Positions 17,716-27,660 of a stretch of DNA of 59,413 nucleotides are shown here, piece after piece. The stretch is from Xenococcus sp. PCC 7305 (GTDB taxonomy: Bacteria > Cyanobacteriota > Cyanobacteriia > Cyanobacteriales > Xenococcaceae), in assembly GCF_000332055.1 (NCBI RefSeq), contig NZ_ALVZ01000212.1:1-59413 (forward strand), given 5' to 3'. Made by a program: the position numbers and the translations under genes. The notes under the pieces were generated by a model, which was not told where the DNA came from, ran no database searches, and worked only from the letters and a program-made list of their open reading frames with translations. Position 1 is the first letter of the stretch. Each line of letters opens with the position of its first letter.

Positions 17716-18261
17716 TTATTGAGGGAGATAGTCTGAGATGACGGCAGAAGAACCTGAAGATTGTTTCTGTTGCCAAAGATCTAGTTCTTGGTCGCCGGAG
17801 ATTTCCCAAGTTGTTTTCTGAAGATGGTCAAGAGTTTCGATAAAATCCTTGATTCCCTGAAATTTACGGTACACTGAGGCGAAACGAACATAAGCCACTT
17901 CATTCTCGTGGCGTAAATACTTGAGCACAAGTTCTCCCACTTCATCGGTAGAGAATTCCCGGGCAATACTGTTTTGTAACTGGGTTTCTATCTCGTCAAC
18001 TATCGTCTCGACTCTTTGGGGGCCCACTTCTGTTTTTTCACAAGCACGCATAATTCCCCTTAATAACTTGGAACGTTCAAAAGACTCTTGACGACCATCT
18101 CTTTTGGTAATGGTAATCGGGACAAATTCAATGCGCTCATAGGTGGTAAAACGGCGTTTACATTTCAAACATTCTCTTCGGCGACGGATACTTTGCTTCC
18201 CTTCGGTGGATCTCGATTCTAAAACTCGACTTTCTTTATGCTGACAAGTAGGACATAGCAT
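17716..18261 (-). CDS. nrdR: Transcriptional repressor NrdR
   Basis: NrdR represses ribonucleotide reductase genes in response to ATP/dATP. The 181-residue protein starts with the zinc ribbon CPTC...CLKC (residues 3-6 and about 35-38), followed by the [17 protein letters not shown] signature and an ATP-cone domain ([20 protein letters not shown]). The C-terminal 25 residues are an unconserved extension. It lies downstream of psbB-psbT on the same strand, an arrangement found in cyanobacteria. Its likely target nrdA is in this window at 25.3-27.5 kb. Confidence 0.95.
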   Translation of the reverse strand: MLCPTCQHKESRVLESRSTEGKQSIRRRRECLKCKRRFTTYERIEFVPITITKRDGRQESFERSKLLRGIMRACEKTEVGPQRVETIVDEIETQLQNSIAREFSTDEVGELVLKYLRHENEVAYVRFASVYRKFQGIKDFIETLDHLQKTTWEISGDQELDLWQQKQSSGSSAVISDYLPQ

Positions 18262-18445
18262 GATGATATATCAAAAACAGAATAAAATCAAATATAATAA
18301 CTTTTTAAAATAAATTAAAACAATTAATTATAAAAACTACAAAACTGAGTCATTTGTTATATCCTAATCTGTTATATACAGAAAAGATCTAAAAACGACC
18401 CAGAATTGCAAAGAAACTTAAAATATTCAACTGCTATTGAGTTAT

Positions 18446-18541
18446 CTATTCGTCAATGCGAGGGGGCTCACGAAAAGCTATGGCAAAAAAGAGTACTGCC
18501 AAAGACATAGCTAGAACCAGGATATAAGCAACGCTTTCCAT
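18446..18541 (-). CDS. psbT: Photosystem II reaction centre protein T
   Basis: This 31-residue single-span thylakoid protein begins MESVAYILVLAMSL and ends REPPRIDE, an essentially full match to PsbT. It is too short for ordinary ORF calling and was found by translating the psbB-nrdR gap. It sits 140 bp downstream of psbB on the same strand, the usual psbB-psbT linkage. PsbT lies near the PSII dimer interface and helps the acceptor side recover from photodamage. Confidence 0.95.
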   Translation of the reverse strand: MESVAYILVLAMSLAVLFFAIAFREPPRIDE

Positions 18542-18654
18542 AATGGTATATTCCTAATTTTTTCTTTACTAGTTACTATTTTATCAAGAAAACAATCTTG
18601 AATTCTTTAGGATTAGGGACGAAAGGGGGATGAAAAATAAAACGTCCTCATCCC

Positions 18655-18675
18655 TCATCCCTCATCCCTCATCCT
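18655..18675. repeat. Heptameric tandem repeat (CTCATCC)n after psbB
   Basis: Three units lie seven bases beyond the psbB stop codon, between psbB and psbT. On the coding strand they read GGATGAG. Confidence 0.8.
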
Positions 18676-18681
18676 TTAGAG

Positions 18682-20214
18682 TTAAATAGGTTCTTCACGA
18701 CGAGTAGATTTATCACCTACTTTCGCATAGAAACCCCATTCCACTTGTTGTTCTTCTAATTCTGGGTCAACACCAGCAAATACGTCTCGATACAAAGTAC
18801 GAGAACCATGCCAAATATGACCAAAGAAGAATAGAAGGGCAAAACAAGCATGACCGAAGGTAAACCAGCCTCTAGGACTAGTATGGAATACCCCGTCAGA
18901 ATTTAGGGTTGCAAGGTCGAAATCGAAAGCTTCTCCAAGTTGCAAACGACGGGCATATTTTTTAACGGATATGGGATCGCTAAAGGTTTGTCCGTCTAAA
19001 GCACCACCGTAGAAACTAACGGTCACACCAGTTTGCTCGATACTATATTTGGATTCTGCACGACGGAAAGGAATATCCGCACGAACTACTCCATCAGCAT
19101 CAGACAATACAACAGGGAAGTTTTCAAAGAAGTTGGGGATTCGGCGGACAAATAATTCTCTGCCTTCACTATCTGTAAACACAGCATGTCCCAACCATTC
19201 TTGAGCGATTCCGTCACCACTGTCCATAGAACCAGTACGGAATAAACCACCTTTTGCGGGGCTATTGCCGACATAGTCGTAGAAAGCTAGTTTTTCAGGA
19301 ATTGCTGACCAAGCTTCCGATAAAGATTTACCGCTGGCTAGATCAGTTTCCACCCGACGCTGAATCTCCTGCTGGAAGTAGCCTTGGTCCCACTGATAAC
19401 GAGTGGGCCCGAATAATTCTATTGGGGTTGTCGCGTTGCCGTACCACATAGTACCAGTGACAACGAATGCAGCAAAGAAAACCGCAGCAATACTACTAGA
19501 TAGCACGGTTTCGATGTTCCCCATCCGCAGGGCTTTGTAGAGCCTTTCTGGAGGACGAACACTAAGATGGAATAAACCAGCAACAATGCCAACAACTCCA
19601 GCTGCAATATGGTGAGCGACTACACCACCAGGGTTGAAAGGATTAAATCCGGAAGGTCCCCATGATGGCGCCACAGCTTCGATATGACCTGTTAGGCCAT
19701 AACCGTCAGAGACCCACATTCCAGGCCCCCAAAGACCTGTGAGGTGGAACGCTCCAAATCCAAAACAAAGAAGACCCGAAAGGAAAAGATGAATACCAAA
19801 CATTTTGGGTAAGTCAAGGGCTGGCTTACCAGTACGGGGATCAACGAATAATTCTAGATCCCAGAAAACCCAATGCCATACTGCGGCGAGGAATAGCATT
19901 CCCGAAAGAATGATATGAGCGATCGCTACTCCTTCAAAAGACCAGAAGCCAGGATCTACACCAGTTTCACCGGTAACACTCCAGCCACCCCAAGAACCAG
20001 TAACTCCGAGACGTGCCATGAAAGGTAGTACATACATACCTTGACGCCACATAGGATTTAGAACTGGATCGCTGGGATCAAAAGTTGCTAGCTCAAACAG
20101 AGCCATAGAACCTGCCCAACCTGCTACTAGGGCAGTGTGCATTAAATGCACTGAAATCAGTCGTCCCGGGTCGTTTAGTACGACCGTGTGAACTCTATAC
20201 CAAGGTAGTCCCAT
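18682..20214 (-). CDS. psbB: Photosystem II CP47 antenna protein
   Basis: CP47 binds about sixteen chlorophylls and passes excitation to the PSII reaction centre. The 510-residue protein has six membrane spans with conserved chlorophyll-ligand histidines (for example [26 protein letters not shown]). A large lumenal loop lies at about residues 255-450. The C-terminus ends TRREEPI. Length and sequence are standard. The 285 bp upstream are AT-rich and presumably hold the promoter. psbT and nrdR follow on the same strand. Confidence 0.98.
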   Translation of the reverse strand: MGLPWYRVHTVVLNDPGRLISVHLMHTALVAGWAGSMALFELATFDPSDPVLNPMWRQGMYVLPFMARLGVTGSWGGWSVTGETGVDPGFWSFEGVAIAHIILSGMLFLAAVWHWVFWDLELFVDPRTGKPALDLPKMFGIHLFLSGLLCFGFGAFHLTGLWGPGMWVSDGYGLTGHIEAVAPSWGPSGFNPFNPGGVVAHHIAAGVVGIVAGLFHLSVRPPERLYKALRMGNIETVLSSSIAAVFFAAFVVTGTMWYGNATTPIELFGPTRYQWDQGYFQQEIQRRVETDLASGKSLSEAWSAIPEKLAFYDYVGNSPAKGGLFRTGSMDSGDGIAQEWLGHAVFTDSEGRELFVRRIPNFFENFPVVLSDADGVVRADIPFRRAESKYSIEQTGVTVSFYGGALDGQTFSDPISVKKYARRLQLGEAFDFDLATLNSDGVFHTSPRGWFTFGHACFALLFFFGHIWHGSRTLYRDVFAGVDPELEEQQVEWGFYAKVGDKSTRREEPI

Positions 20215-20499
20215 TGACTACGCTCCTCCTACTTGAGTAATTTATTTGCTTAGACCTTATTGTATTTTTTTTGTCTTATACTCTCATTGCCGAGTTGGCC
20301 AAAATTTTTTGGCGACAAGCTTGAATGAGTTAGACTTGTTTTAGGATGACTTTAATTTCCTATTTATCTAAAGAAGTGTAACTATTGTTAGAACCTATTG
20401 CAAGACTTTACGATTTTTATCTAATAATCGTTAAAAAATATTACAATATTCTAATATCAGTGAACATTTGACAGTAAACAGTTAACAGTAAGGAAAAAT

Positions 20500-20802
20500 C
20501 TAGTTTTCTTGCTTGATTATTTGTTCGGCGTCTTTGAGAACGTCAATAACTTGTTCTGCGCTGATAAGCCTTTTGAGGACTACTTGCCCGATGTTAGACT
20601 TTTCGTTTGCCAGAGGCCTGACTTCCAGCATAATGACGGCATCTTCCACTTCATAGAGCCATAAAGTCTCCTCATTCTGTATGATGCCATAATTTAAGGG
20701 TTTAATTTCCGGCTTTCTTCGCCAAGCTGCTCGATTCCAAAGACCGCCAAATTCCCAGACTCGCCCATAAGTCCATCCTTCTGAGAGAAAAAAATACTTC
20801 AC
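20500..20802 (-). CDS. Small protein of unknown function
   Basis: I do not recognise this 100-residue protein. It is soluble and rich in aromatic residues at the N-terminus (FFLSEGWTYGRVWEFGG), with a C-terminal helix (ISAEQVIDVLKDAEQIIKQ). It has no signal peptide or membrane span. Good coding character and a normal ATG start support a real gene. It sits 37 bp downstream of the aldo/keto reductase on the same strand and may share its transcript. Confidence 0.75.
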   Translation of the reverse strand: MKYFFLSEGWTYGRVWEFGGLWNRAAWRRKPEIKPLNYGIIQNEETLWLYEVEDAVIMLEVRPLANEKSNIGQVVLKRLISAEQVIDVLKDAEQIIKQEN

Positions 20803-20839
20803 TGTATTCCTACTTATCTTGTTTACTCTTGAATGTTCG

Positions 20840-21799
20840 TTACCAGTTCCACATTACAGGGTTATTGTCCAGATGATCCGTAACTTGCTGAGCAATTTGC
20901 GAAATTTTGCTAATTTCTGCCGCAGAAAGTTGCACTTTTGTGGCTTGAGCGTTACTGATTGCTTGTGAAGAATTGCGCACACCGGCGATCGCATTTGTTT
21001 GAGGTTGAGCGATTAACCAAGCTAAAGATAGTTGAGCCAGATTACAATTATGGTTTTCTGCTAGGGGACGAAGTTCACTTAATGCTTTTTGGGCTCTTTG
21101 GGCATTTTCTCCATTGAAGAGTTTATTTTTACTTCGATGATCTCCTTCAGCAAATTGATGGTTCAAGCCAAATTTACCGGTCAGTAATCCTTGGGCGAGG
21201 GAAGAATAGGCCAGAATCGAAATTTGATTATCAATACAATAGGGCATGGCATCGGTTTCTACCTGTCGCCAAAATAGTGAATAGGGAGGTTGGAGACTGT
21301 CGATTCTGCCGTAACCAGAAGCTTCTGCTAGTTGCGCCCCTGAAAAATTGGAGACGCCGATCGCCCGAATCTTGCCTTGTTCTTGCAGTTTAACCAGCGC
21401 CTGCATGGTTTCTTCGATAGGGACAATTTCGCTGTTAAAAGCTCCCGAAGGCCAATGAATTTGGTAGAGGTCTATGTAATCGGTATTGAGATTGGTTAGA
21501 GATTCTTCGCAGGATTCGATGACTTGATTGTATTTGAGGCGATCGGCAAACACTTTAGTGGCATAAACTACCTTGTCCCGTACATCCGCAAGAGCTTTAG
21601 CGACGATTTGCTCCGAATGGCCTTTCCCATAAACGATCGCTGTATCAACAGTGGTAATCCCAGCCTCATAAGCATCGCGAATTGCCTTGATGGTTTCTTG
21701 ATCATCAATGTCTGTCCACATTGCCTTTCCTGCCTGCCAAGTACCTGTGATGATCGGTGTGATTTGAATTTCAGATTTGCCTAATTGACGTGTTTCCAT
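20840..21799 (-). CDS. Aldo/keto reductase
   Basis: This 319-residue NADPH-dependent oxidoreductase of the AKR superfamily has a TIM-barrel fold. The catalytic tetrad is visible as Asp (VDTAIVYG), Tyr in the same motif, Lys (VVYATKV) and His (YQIHWPSG). The cofactor region reads IAGVRNSSQ near the end. It most resembles the YajO/general-stress AKRs, but the substrate cannot be deduced. It is divergent from the small ORF at 21875. Confidence 0.9.
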   Translation of the reverse strand: METRQLGKSEIQITPIITGTWQAGKAMWTDIDDQETIKAIRDAYEAGITTVDTAIVYGKGHSEQIVAKALADVRDKVVYATKVFADRLKYNQVIESCEESLTNLNTDYIDLYQIHWPSGAFNSEIVPIEETMQALVKLQEQGKIRAIGVSNFSGAQLAEASGYGRIDSLQPPYSLFWRQVETDAMPYCIDNQISILAYSSLAQGLLTGKFGLNHQFAEGDHRSKNKLFNGENAQRAQKALSELRPLAENHNCNLAQLSLAWLIAQPQTNAIAGVRNSSQAISNAQATKVQLSAAEISKISQIAQQVTDHLDNNPVMWNW

Positions 21800-21874
21800 G
21801 ATTAGTTCCCCCTAAGACTTATATTTCACGCTACAATCTTTCAGTATCTTGTTGACAATGTAGTTAAGTTTAAA

Positions 21875-22036
21875 ATGTTTTTCTCCGAGTTATCGCCAAT
21901 ATTCCAGGAACTATTGCAACAGCCGATGGCCTTCTCTGGCGGGTTTTTCTCTGGGTTGCTCAAATTAAAACTTGATGAAGATCCTTTAGCTAGTTGGTTG
22001 GATCAGCAGAAGCACTCAGGAATTGACTATCATTAG
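21875..22036 (+). CDS. Small 53-residue protein, probably conserved in cyanobacteria
   Basis: The frame starts at an ATG and encodes MFFSELSPIFQELLQQ, a Gly/Phe-rich middle (AFSGGFFSGLLKL) and a short acidic end (DEDPLASWLDQQ). It resembles a small cyanobacterial protein I remember only vaguely, without a known function. It lies 90 bp upstream of the SphS-like kinase in the same direction and may be part of that transcript. It is too short for most gene finders. Confidence 0.55.
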   Translation: MFFSELSPIFQELLQQPMAFSGGFFSGLLKLKLDEDPLASWLDQQKHSGIDYH

Positions 22037-22128
22037 AGGCTGCCCAAGTTATTACGCTAAGATTAATCGAGTAGAATATAAATGACCAGATAAGTTTAAA
22101 GTAATCACTAAATAGAGGTCAATATTTC

Positions 22129-23469
22129 ATGGCTACTGTTGAGTTTGCTCTCGGCTTAACTATTGGCGCTATTTTCTATTTGTGGCAGCATTATAAATTT
22201 AGGCAACAGTTAAAGAAAATTGTGAACTCTGTTTCCCACCAATCTGATCGGGAGATTTCCTTGCCGCCTTTGTCCCTCATGCGCCGAGAACTTCATCATC
22301 TAGAGTCGCAAAGACAAAAATTGGCAGAAGAAACCAATAGTTGGCAGGAAATAGTAGAACAAGCTCCGGTTGGTTATTTACAAGTTGATCGAGAAAATCA
22401 GTTACTATGGTGTAATGAACAAGCAAGAATATTGCTTAGAATAGATCGTTGGCGGGAAGGGGAAATCCGCTTGCTCTTAGAATTAATTCGTTCCTATGAA
22501 TTGGATTGTCTAGTGGAAAAAACCAGAAAATCTCAAGAATCCCAGGAACAAGAATGGACATTTTATGTCACTCGTCATGTGAGTTCTGCCTCATCTAATA
22601 GAGTCAATATTGAGACTCCTGATGCTCCTCCCCAACCTTCCCGTATCATAGAGGCGATCGCGCTTAAAGGATACAGTTTACCCTTACCTAACCAAGAAAT
22701 AGGAATATTTATTGTTAATCGTCAACCGCTGGTAGAACTCTCTGCATCCCGCGATCGCTCTGTTGCCGATCTCTTCCATGAATTGAAAACGCCTCTAACT
22801 TCTATTTCCTTGGTGGCAGAAACTCTTGTCAAACGCATCGAAAATCCGGAGCGCCGTTGGGTTGAAAAAATGCTTCAAGAAACAACTCGTCTCATAAAAC
22901 TCGTGGGAGAATGGTTGGATCTCACTCAACTAGAAGCAAATCCCCTCAATCATCTCAAATATGAAAAGATTGAACTACTCAATTTAATTGACTCTGTTTG
23001 GCAAACTTTAGAACCAATTGCCCAGAAAAAACAAGTTACGTTAAAACTCACAGGCAAAAACCCCTCGTTATTTTTTGCTGACAAATTTCGTTTAATCCAA
23101 GTATTTATGAATTTGTTGGAAAATGCGATTAAACATAGTCCGGAAAGAGAAACAATCGTCGTCCAAGTTAGTCAAAAACCTGTCTTCAACGACGGAAAAT
23201 CATGGCAAATAATCATTGATATTATCGATTCGGGGACTGGATTTACTCCTTCTGATCTTCCTTATGTTTTCGATAGATTGTATCGAGGAGATAAATCTCG
23301 CTCTAGACAATTTAAGAGCAATTCTCCTGAAGGCAGTGGCTTAGGGCTTGCGATCGTTCAACAAATTATCCAAGCTCATCAAGGATTTATCAAAGCGAAA
23401 AATCATCCTGATCTAGGTGGCGCTTGGCTGCAAATTACGCTACCAGTAGCACAAATAACCCATAACTAA
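22129..23469 (+). CDS. sphS: SphS-like phosphate sensor histidine kinase
   Basis: This 446-residue kinase has one N-terminal hydrophobic segment (residues 5-19) that may tether it to the membrane. A PAS-like domain covers about residues 70-200 (VEQAPVGYLQVDRENQLLWCN). The phosphoacceptor is His217 in LFHELKTPL, and the ATPase domain has NLLENAIKHS, DSGTGF and GSGLGLAIV motifs. The single N-terminal anchor, PAS domain and adjacent phoU match the cyanobacterial phosphate sensor SphS (PhoR type). Its partner regulator SphR is not in this window. Confidence 0.85.
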   Translation: MATVEFALGLTIGAIFYLWQHYKFRQQLKKIVNSVSHQSDREISLPPLSLMRRELHHLESQRQKLAEETNSWQEIVEQAPVGYLQVDRENQLLWCNEQARILLRIDRWREGEIRLLLELIRSYELDCLVEKTRKSQESQEQEWTFYVTRHVSSASSNRVNIETPDAPPQPSRIIEAIALKGYSLPLPNQEIGIFIVNRQPLVELSASRDRSVADLFHELKTPLTSISLVAETLVKRIENPERRWVEKMLQETTRLIKLVGEWLDLTQLEANPLNHLKYEKIELLNLIDSVWQTLEPIAQKKQVTLKLTGKNPSLFFADKFRLIQVFMNLLENAIKHSPERETIVVQVSQKPVFNDGKSWQIIIDIIDSGTGFTPSDLPYVFDRLYRGDKSRSRQFKSNSPEGSGLGLAIVQQIIQAHQGFIKAKNHPDLGGAWLQITLPVAQITHN

Positions 23470-23601
23470 AGACTTTTGTTACAAAATACACATTTTGCTG
23501 CTCATATATATTCTCTAATTAAATCTTAATCTTCTAATATTATTTTATAGATAATTATAAATCCGCAAATTACTAAACGATAAGTTTATAAAATTAAGAA
23601 A

Positions 23602-24270
23602 GTGGTTGTTTCTTCTGCCTCCAATAATCCAGAAAGAACTCATTTGGAACGTTCTTTGCAAAGAGTTCAACAGGATGTTCTGAGAATGGGGACTCTGGTT
23701 GAAAAGTCTTTTCGCTTGAGTCATCAATGTCTCTTTGAAGGAGATTTACATGCTGCTAGTGAGATTATCAATTTAGATAAGCAAATTGATCGTTATTATC
23801 GTCAGATAGAATTGGATTGCGCCACTTTAATGACGTTACAAGCTCCAGTGGCCAAGGATTTACGACTGCTAAGTGCCATTATGCAATTGGTTAGAGATTT
23901 AGAGCGCATTGGCGATTATGCCCAAGATCTCACCGAAATGGCGGTCAAAATCCTCAAGTATCCTCCCCATAAATGCTTACCAGAAATTCAGGAAATGTCG
24001 GAACATGCTCAGTTGATGTTAGCGACTAGTTTAGTTGCTCTAGCTGATTTGGACGCGGCAACAGGGGCTAGTGTGAAGAGATTAGATGATGTAGTGGATG
24101 ATGCCTACGACAGACTTTACAATTTATTGGCCTATCAAAAGGATGTTCCTGGTTTAATTGAACCGATTCTGCTTTTGGGCTTGATCATCCGTCACTTGGA
24201 GAGAATGGCTGATCATGCTACTAATATTGGTCAAAGAGTCTCTTATATTGTCACTGGAGAGAGAAAATAA
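23602..24270 (+). CDS. phoU: Phosphate signalling protein PhoU (SphU)
   Basis: PhoU keeps the phosphate two-component system silent when phosphate is plentiful. The 222-residue all-helical protein has two PhoU repeats, with the metal-binding motifs LVRDLERIGDYAQD and IIRHLERMADHATN. Translation starts at a GTG, because no ATG fits before residue 33. It follows the SphS-like kinase by 130 bp on the same strand, which supports both annotations. Confidence 0.93.
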   Translation: MVVSSASNNPERTHLERSLQRVQQDVLRMGTLVEKSFRLSHQCLFEGDLHAASEIINLDKQIDRYYRQIELDCATLMTLQAPVAKDLRLLSAIMQLVRDLERIGDYAQDLTEMAVKILKYPPHKCLPEIQEMSEHAQLMLATSLVALADLDAATGASVKRLDDVVDDAYDRLYNLLAYQKDVPGLIEPILLLGLIIRHLERMADHATNIGQRVSYIVTGERK

Positions 24271-24327
24271 AGGATAATTTCAATCAAACTCACAATGTTA
24301 TTCTCCGCTAATTTGAATTAAAATGTT

Positions 24328-24378
24328 ACCTCTATTTTAGGAGTGAGGTTGATAATAGAGGTTGATAATATTAACTCC
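24328..24378. repeat. Tandem 13-bp repeat within overlapping inverted repeats after phoU
   Basis: GAGGTTGATAATA is repeated exactly twice at 24345-24370. ACCTCTATT (24328-24336) and AATAGAGGT (24354-24362) are perfect inverted copies. An outer GGAGT/ACTCC pair encloses the tandem repeat. The region lies between convergent phoU and the fibrillin gene, and no U-tract follows. Confidence 0.65.
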
Positions 24379-24447
24379 CACTTCAGTTTCTAGTGAGATC
24401 AGTTGATTGAAAATTGGCATTTTTAAGTTTTATTAGGTTAAATTTAT

Positions 24448-25101
24448 TTATAATTTTTCGTTTACTTTGGTGAGGATAAATAAACTACCATCGCCACCTC
24501 GACCGACTCTCACTGTTTCGTCAATATAAGTAATATTCAGGCTAGGAGTTCTGCCTTCGGGATTGCGAGCTTCGACAACTCTAATTGGATCAAATAGATT
24601 AGTCTGAATACCTAAAATTTGATTGATTCCTAGAAAGCGTTTTTTAAAATCAATATTAATTTTTTGATTAGGAAGTTGGTCATTTCCTTGGAGAGAAGGT
24701 TCAAAAGTGGCTGTTACCCTTACGTAACCAGATAACAAACCCGAACTATGTTGTACCCATGCCTTATTTTCAAAAGAAGCAGTATTAATATCAATTGTTT
24801 GATAAATTCTCCCAACCAGAAATCCTAAAGGTAAGCGTTTTAGAGCCCGAATTTCCCGAGCAGTTGAATATTGTAATAACCAAGAACCATCAAGTAAATT
24901 GCTAGCATATAATAGAGGTCTTGAAAAGGGGTTTAATTCTTCCAAAGCTAGGGTTAAGCTTTCGATGAGTTGAACTTTCTGAGGATTAATTTCTAAATCG
25001 GTAATGGGGTAATCAATAAGGGTGTCGAGATCGCTTTTTAGTTGTTCAATCTCAGAGAGTAAATTTTGCTTGATTTCTAAGCGATTTTGAATTTTTGGCA
25101 T
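24448..25101 (-). CDS. PAP/fibrillin-family lipid-associated protein
   Basis: The 217-residue protein matches the plastid-lipid-associated (fibrillin) domain. A helical N-terminus leads to LNPFSRPLLYASNLLDGSW (split around residues 76-94) with LLQYSTAREIRAL. A beta-barrel with a late TYIDETVRVGRGGDGSLFIL strand follows. Fibrillins associate with thylakoid and plastoglobule lipids and affect carotenoid and plastoquinone handling. No signal peptide is visible. It lies downstream of nrdA on the same strand. Confidence 0.88.
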   Translation of the reverse strand: MPKIQNRLEIKQNLLSEIEQLKSDLDTLIDYPITDLEINPQKVQLIESLTLALEELNPFSRPLLYASNLLDGSWLLQYSTAREIRALKRLPLGFLVGRIYQTIDINTASFENKAWVQHSSGLLSGYVRVTATFEPSLQGNDQLPNQKINIDFKKRFLGINQILGIQTNLFDPIRVVEARNPEGRTPSLNITYIDETVRVGRGGDGSLFILTKVNEKL

Positions 25102-25194
25102 TTTTAGTACCTGTGATCTTCTCTTAGCTCTGATGCTAATTTTCTCATCAATGTGACCAATACAAACTCAGAAGAAGAATATTTATAATAAAAC

Positions 25195-25232
25195 ATAAAA
25201 ATGACGGAGCAAAACTATTGTTTCCCCCGTCA
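25195..25232 (-). terminator. Intrinsic terminator of nrdA
   Basis: On the minus strand TGACGG and CCGTCA pair around a loop of about 19 bases, followed by TTTTTATG. It lies 48 bp beyond the nrdA stop. Confidence 0.7.
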
Positions 25233-25253
25233 AACGGTCAATGTTTAATAACT

Positions 25254-25281
25254 AATGGTCAATGGTCAATGGTCAATGGTT
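25254..25281. repeat. Heptameric tandem repeat (TGGTCAA)n abutting the nrdA stop
   Basis: About four units begin right after the nrdA TAA codon. On the coding strand they read CCATTGA. Confidence 0.8.
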
Positions 25282-27547
25282 AATTGGCACAAGCTGCACA
25301 GCCATCAATAGATTCCTTGAAATCATCTTTCTGCACCGTGCGAATGTAATAAACCGCTTTGCAACCCTCCTGCCATGCCATTAGGAGTGTGTCCAAAATA
25401 TCCTTAGCTTTGAGGGACCTTTCTGGCTCGTCAGGAAAATATACTCCCTGGTTGAGATTGAAAAGCAATTCCATGGAAATTCCTGTGTCAATCCATTTTT
25501 GAATGGTGGCAACTGCTTTGATCACGATTTTTTGATCGAGAGTTTTGTTCTCGTGATAAAACCAGAAAGCATCCTTAATAAATGGTGGCGCGATCGGCAC
25601 TGTTCCTTTGGCCCATTTATCGTAAAAGAACTTGCTGTAAACTGGTAATATACTTGCGCTACAACCCTGTACTAAAGAAGAAGAAGTATTCGGCGCGATC
25701 GCTGTGATATGGGAATTTCGAATGCCATATTGCTGAATATCTTGAGACAGCTTGACCCAGCGTTCCTGATCCTGCGCATGTTCTAAAAACCATTCTACAG
25801 GCTTAGCCCCAATCAATTTGCCCTGATTCCATTCGCTACCACGAAAAGCTGCATAAGCACCTCGATCTTTGGATAGCTCCATTGATGCCTTGGTACACCA
25901 GTAACCAATTTCTTCAAATAGAAAATCAATTTCCGAGATACTTTTATAGGTCAAACTGCGTTTAGCCAACCAGTCTGCTAATCCCATCGCACCAACCCCA
26001 ATAGTGCGGTATTTGTCGTTATGGGCTTTGCTCGCTTCAAAAGGAGGGCTAGTAATATCAATTGTGTTGTCAAGTATTCTGACTGCTAACTGACAGATAT
26101 GGGCTATTTCCGTTTCGGCAATATTGGCTAGATTAAGGGACACTAGATTGCAAGAATGTCCTTCAACTCCTGGCTTGACATTAGAAAAGCTCTCGCAGCA
26201 AAGATTTACTCCAGGAATATAGCCTTCATGTTTGTTGGGATTGGCCCGATTGATCGTATCTTTAAAGGCTAAATAGGGCATTCCCGTTTCCACCTGCGAT
26301 CGCATAATTTCTTTAAAGAGTTCGCGGGCGTTAATTTTTTTATAAAGCTTAATTTTTTTGCCTAGTTCCGCTTCAATGCGAGCATAAGCTCTTTCAAAGT
26401 CTTCCCCCCAAAGCGATGCCAACTCAATTCCCAATTGAGCCTTTACTTCATAGGGATCAACCAGCGCCCATTCTGCTTTGGCTTCTACCCGACGCATAAA
26501 TTCATCAGGAATCACTAATTGGGGAAATACATCATAGGCTTTGCGTCGTTGATCCCCATTTTCAGTTTGCATCTCCAGAAATTCGGGCACGTCTAAATGC
26601 CAAACATCCACGCCAACTGTAACGGCCCCAGCTCGACGCCCACCCTGGTTTACTGCGATCGCGGTGTCATTGAGTAACTTAATCCAAGGAACAATGCCCC
26701 CAGAGGCTTTATCTTTACCCATTACCCAGCTGCCGGTGGCCCGAATCCGCGAAACATTAACGCCGACACCGCCGCCATTTTTGGAGATTCTCGCAGTATT
26801 GGTGATTTCGCTGAAAATACTTTCTAAATTGTCATCCATCGCGACAATAAAGCAACTGCTCAAAGAACCATTGGGAATTCTCAGGTTAGCGAGAATGGGA
26901 GTTGCCAGAGATATTTTTCTTTCTGCGATCGCCGTGTAAAATTGTTTAGCGACAGCTAATCTATTCTCTGGTTTTTCTAACTGAGCCAGCAACAAAGCAC
27001 AAGTTAGATAGGCCTCTTGAGGCAACTCGTCGGTCAATAAATATCTTTTAGTTAATAAAACAGCACCGGCATAATCGTAATCGAGATCCCAATCCTGATT
27101 AATCCAAGAGCCAGCTACCGCTAATTCCTCAGGGGAATATTTGAGGATCGCCTTATCATAACGCTCTGCGGCAACCTGAAAGGCAACGCTTTGGGGATAA
27201 TTATCATATCCAAAACCTCGACTTACCAGAGTATCTTTCCATAAACTCCAAATATGGAGTCTTCCCGCAACATAACGCCATTCTGGTTCTTGGGGACTAC
27301 ACATCGATAAGGCACAATCAATCAGATTATCCTGGATTTCTCTAGTGGTAACCCCATTTTTCAATCTAGTAGTCAATCCAGCTTCTAAAGTAATAGGATT
27401 AACATCTTTCTCTGCACAGGCCCATTGGACGACAGAACGAATCTTTGTAATGTTGAGATCGGTAGTGGAGCCATCTCTGCGGACTACTTGAATATTTTTT
27501 GGGGTCTTCGGTAATGAAACAGTTGGTAGGGTTTGGATTTGCTGCAT
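25280..27547 (-). CDS. nrdA: Ribonucleoside-diphosphate reductase alpha subunit (class I)
   Basis: The enzyme makes deoxyribonucleotides for DNA synthesis. The 755-residue protein starts with an ATP-cone (IQVVRRDGSTTDLNITKI). It continues with the barrel carrying the Cys-containing LSSCFIVAMDD, the NGGGVGVNVSRIRATGS loop and the NLCCESFSN catalytic segment. The C-terminal redox cysteines are in DGCAACAN. This is the class Ia/b type that needs an NrdB partner, which is not in the window. The repressor gene nrdR is 7 kb away. An inverted CATATG-containing repeat lies 60-110 bp upstream. Confidence 0.93.
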   Translation of the reverse strand: MQQIQTLPTVSLPKTPKNIQVVRRDGSTTDLNITKIRSVVQWACAEKDVNPITLEAGLTTRLKNGVTTREIQDNLIDCALSMCSPQEPEWRYVAGRLHIWSLWKDTLVSRGFGYDNYPQSVAFQVAAERYDKAILKYSPEELAVAGSWINQDWDLDYDYAGAVLLTKRYLLTDELPQEAYLTCALLLAQLEKPENRLAVAKQFYTAIAERKISLATPILANLRIPNGSLSSCFIVAMDDNLESIFSEITNTARISKNGGGVGVNVSRIRATGSWVMGKDKASGGIVPWIKLLNDTAIAVNQGGRRAGAVTVGVDVWHLDVPEFLEMQTENGDQRRKAYDVFPQLVIPDEFMRRVEAKAEWALVDPYEVKAQLGIELASLWGEDFERAYARIEAELGKKIKLYKKINARELFKEIMRSQVETGMPYLAFKDTINRANPNKHEGYIPGVNLCCESFSNVKPGVEGHSCNLVSLNLANIAETEIAHICQLAVRILDNTIDITSPPFEASKAHNDKYRTIGVGAMGLADWLAKRSLTYKSISEIDFLFEEIGYWCTKASMELSKDRGAYAAFRGSEWNQGKLIGAKPVEWFLEHAQDQERWVKLSQDIQQYGIRNSHITAIAPNTSSSLVQGCSASILPVYSKFFYDKWAKGTVPIAPPFIKDAFWFYHENKTLDQKIVIKAVATIQKWIDTGISMELLFNLNQGVYFPDEPERSLKAKDILDTLLMAWQEGCKAVYYIRTVQKDDFKESIDGCAACAN

Positions 27548-27610
27548 ATATTTGAGGACTCAAACCAGTTGATTGTCTTATGAATTAATACTATAGCTCA
27601 TCTCCACAGT

Positions 27611-27660
27611 ACATATGGTGCTTTTTTAAGAATATTAAGTTTTAAATACGCCATATGTAG
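27611..27660. promoter_or_regulatory. Inverted repeat upstream of nrdA, possible repressor site
   Basis: ACATATGGTG (27611-27620) and CGCCATATGT (27649-27658) are inverted copies with one mismatch, each centred on CATATG. The centres are 40 bp apart. NrdR usually binds paired boxes about 31-32 bp apart with a different core, so the assignment to NrdR is weak. Some other dimeric regulator is possible. Confidence 0.3.
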
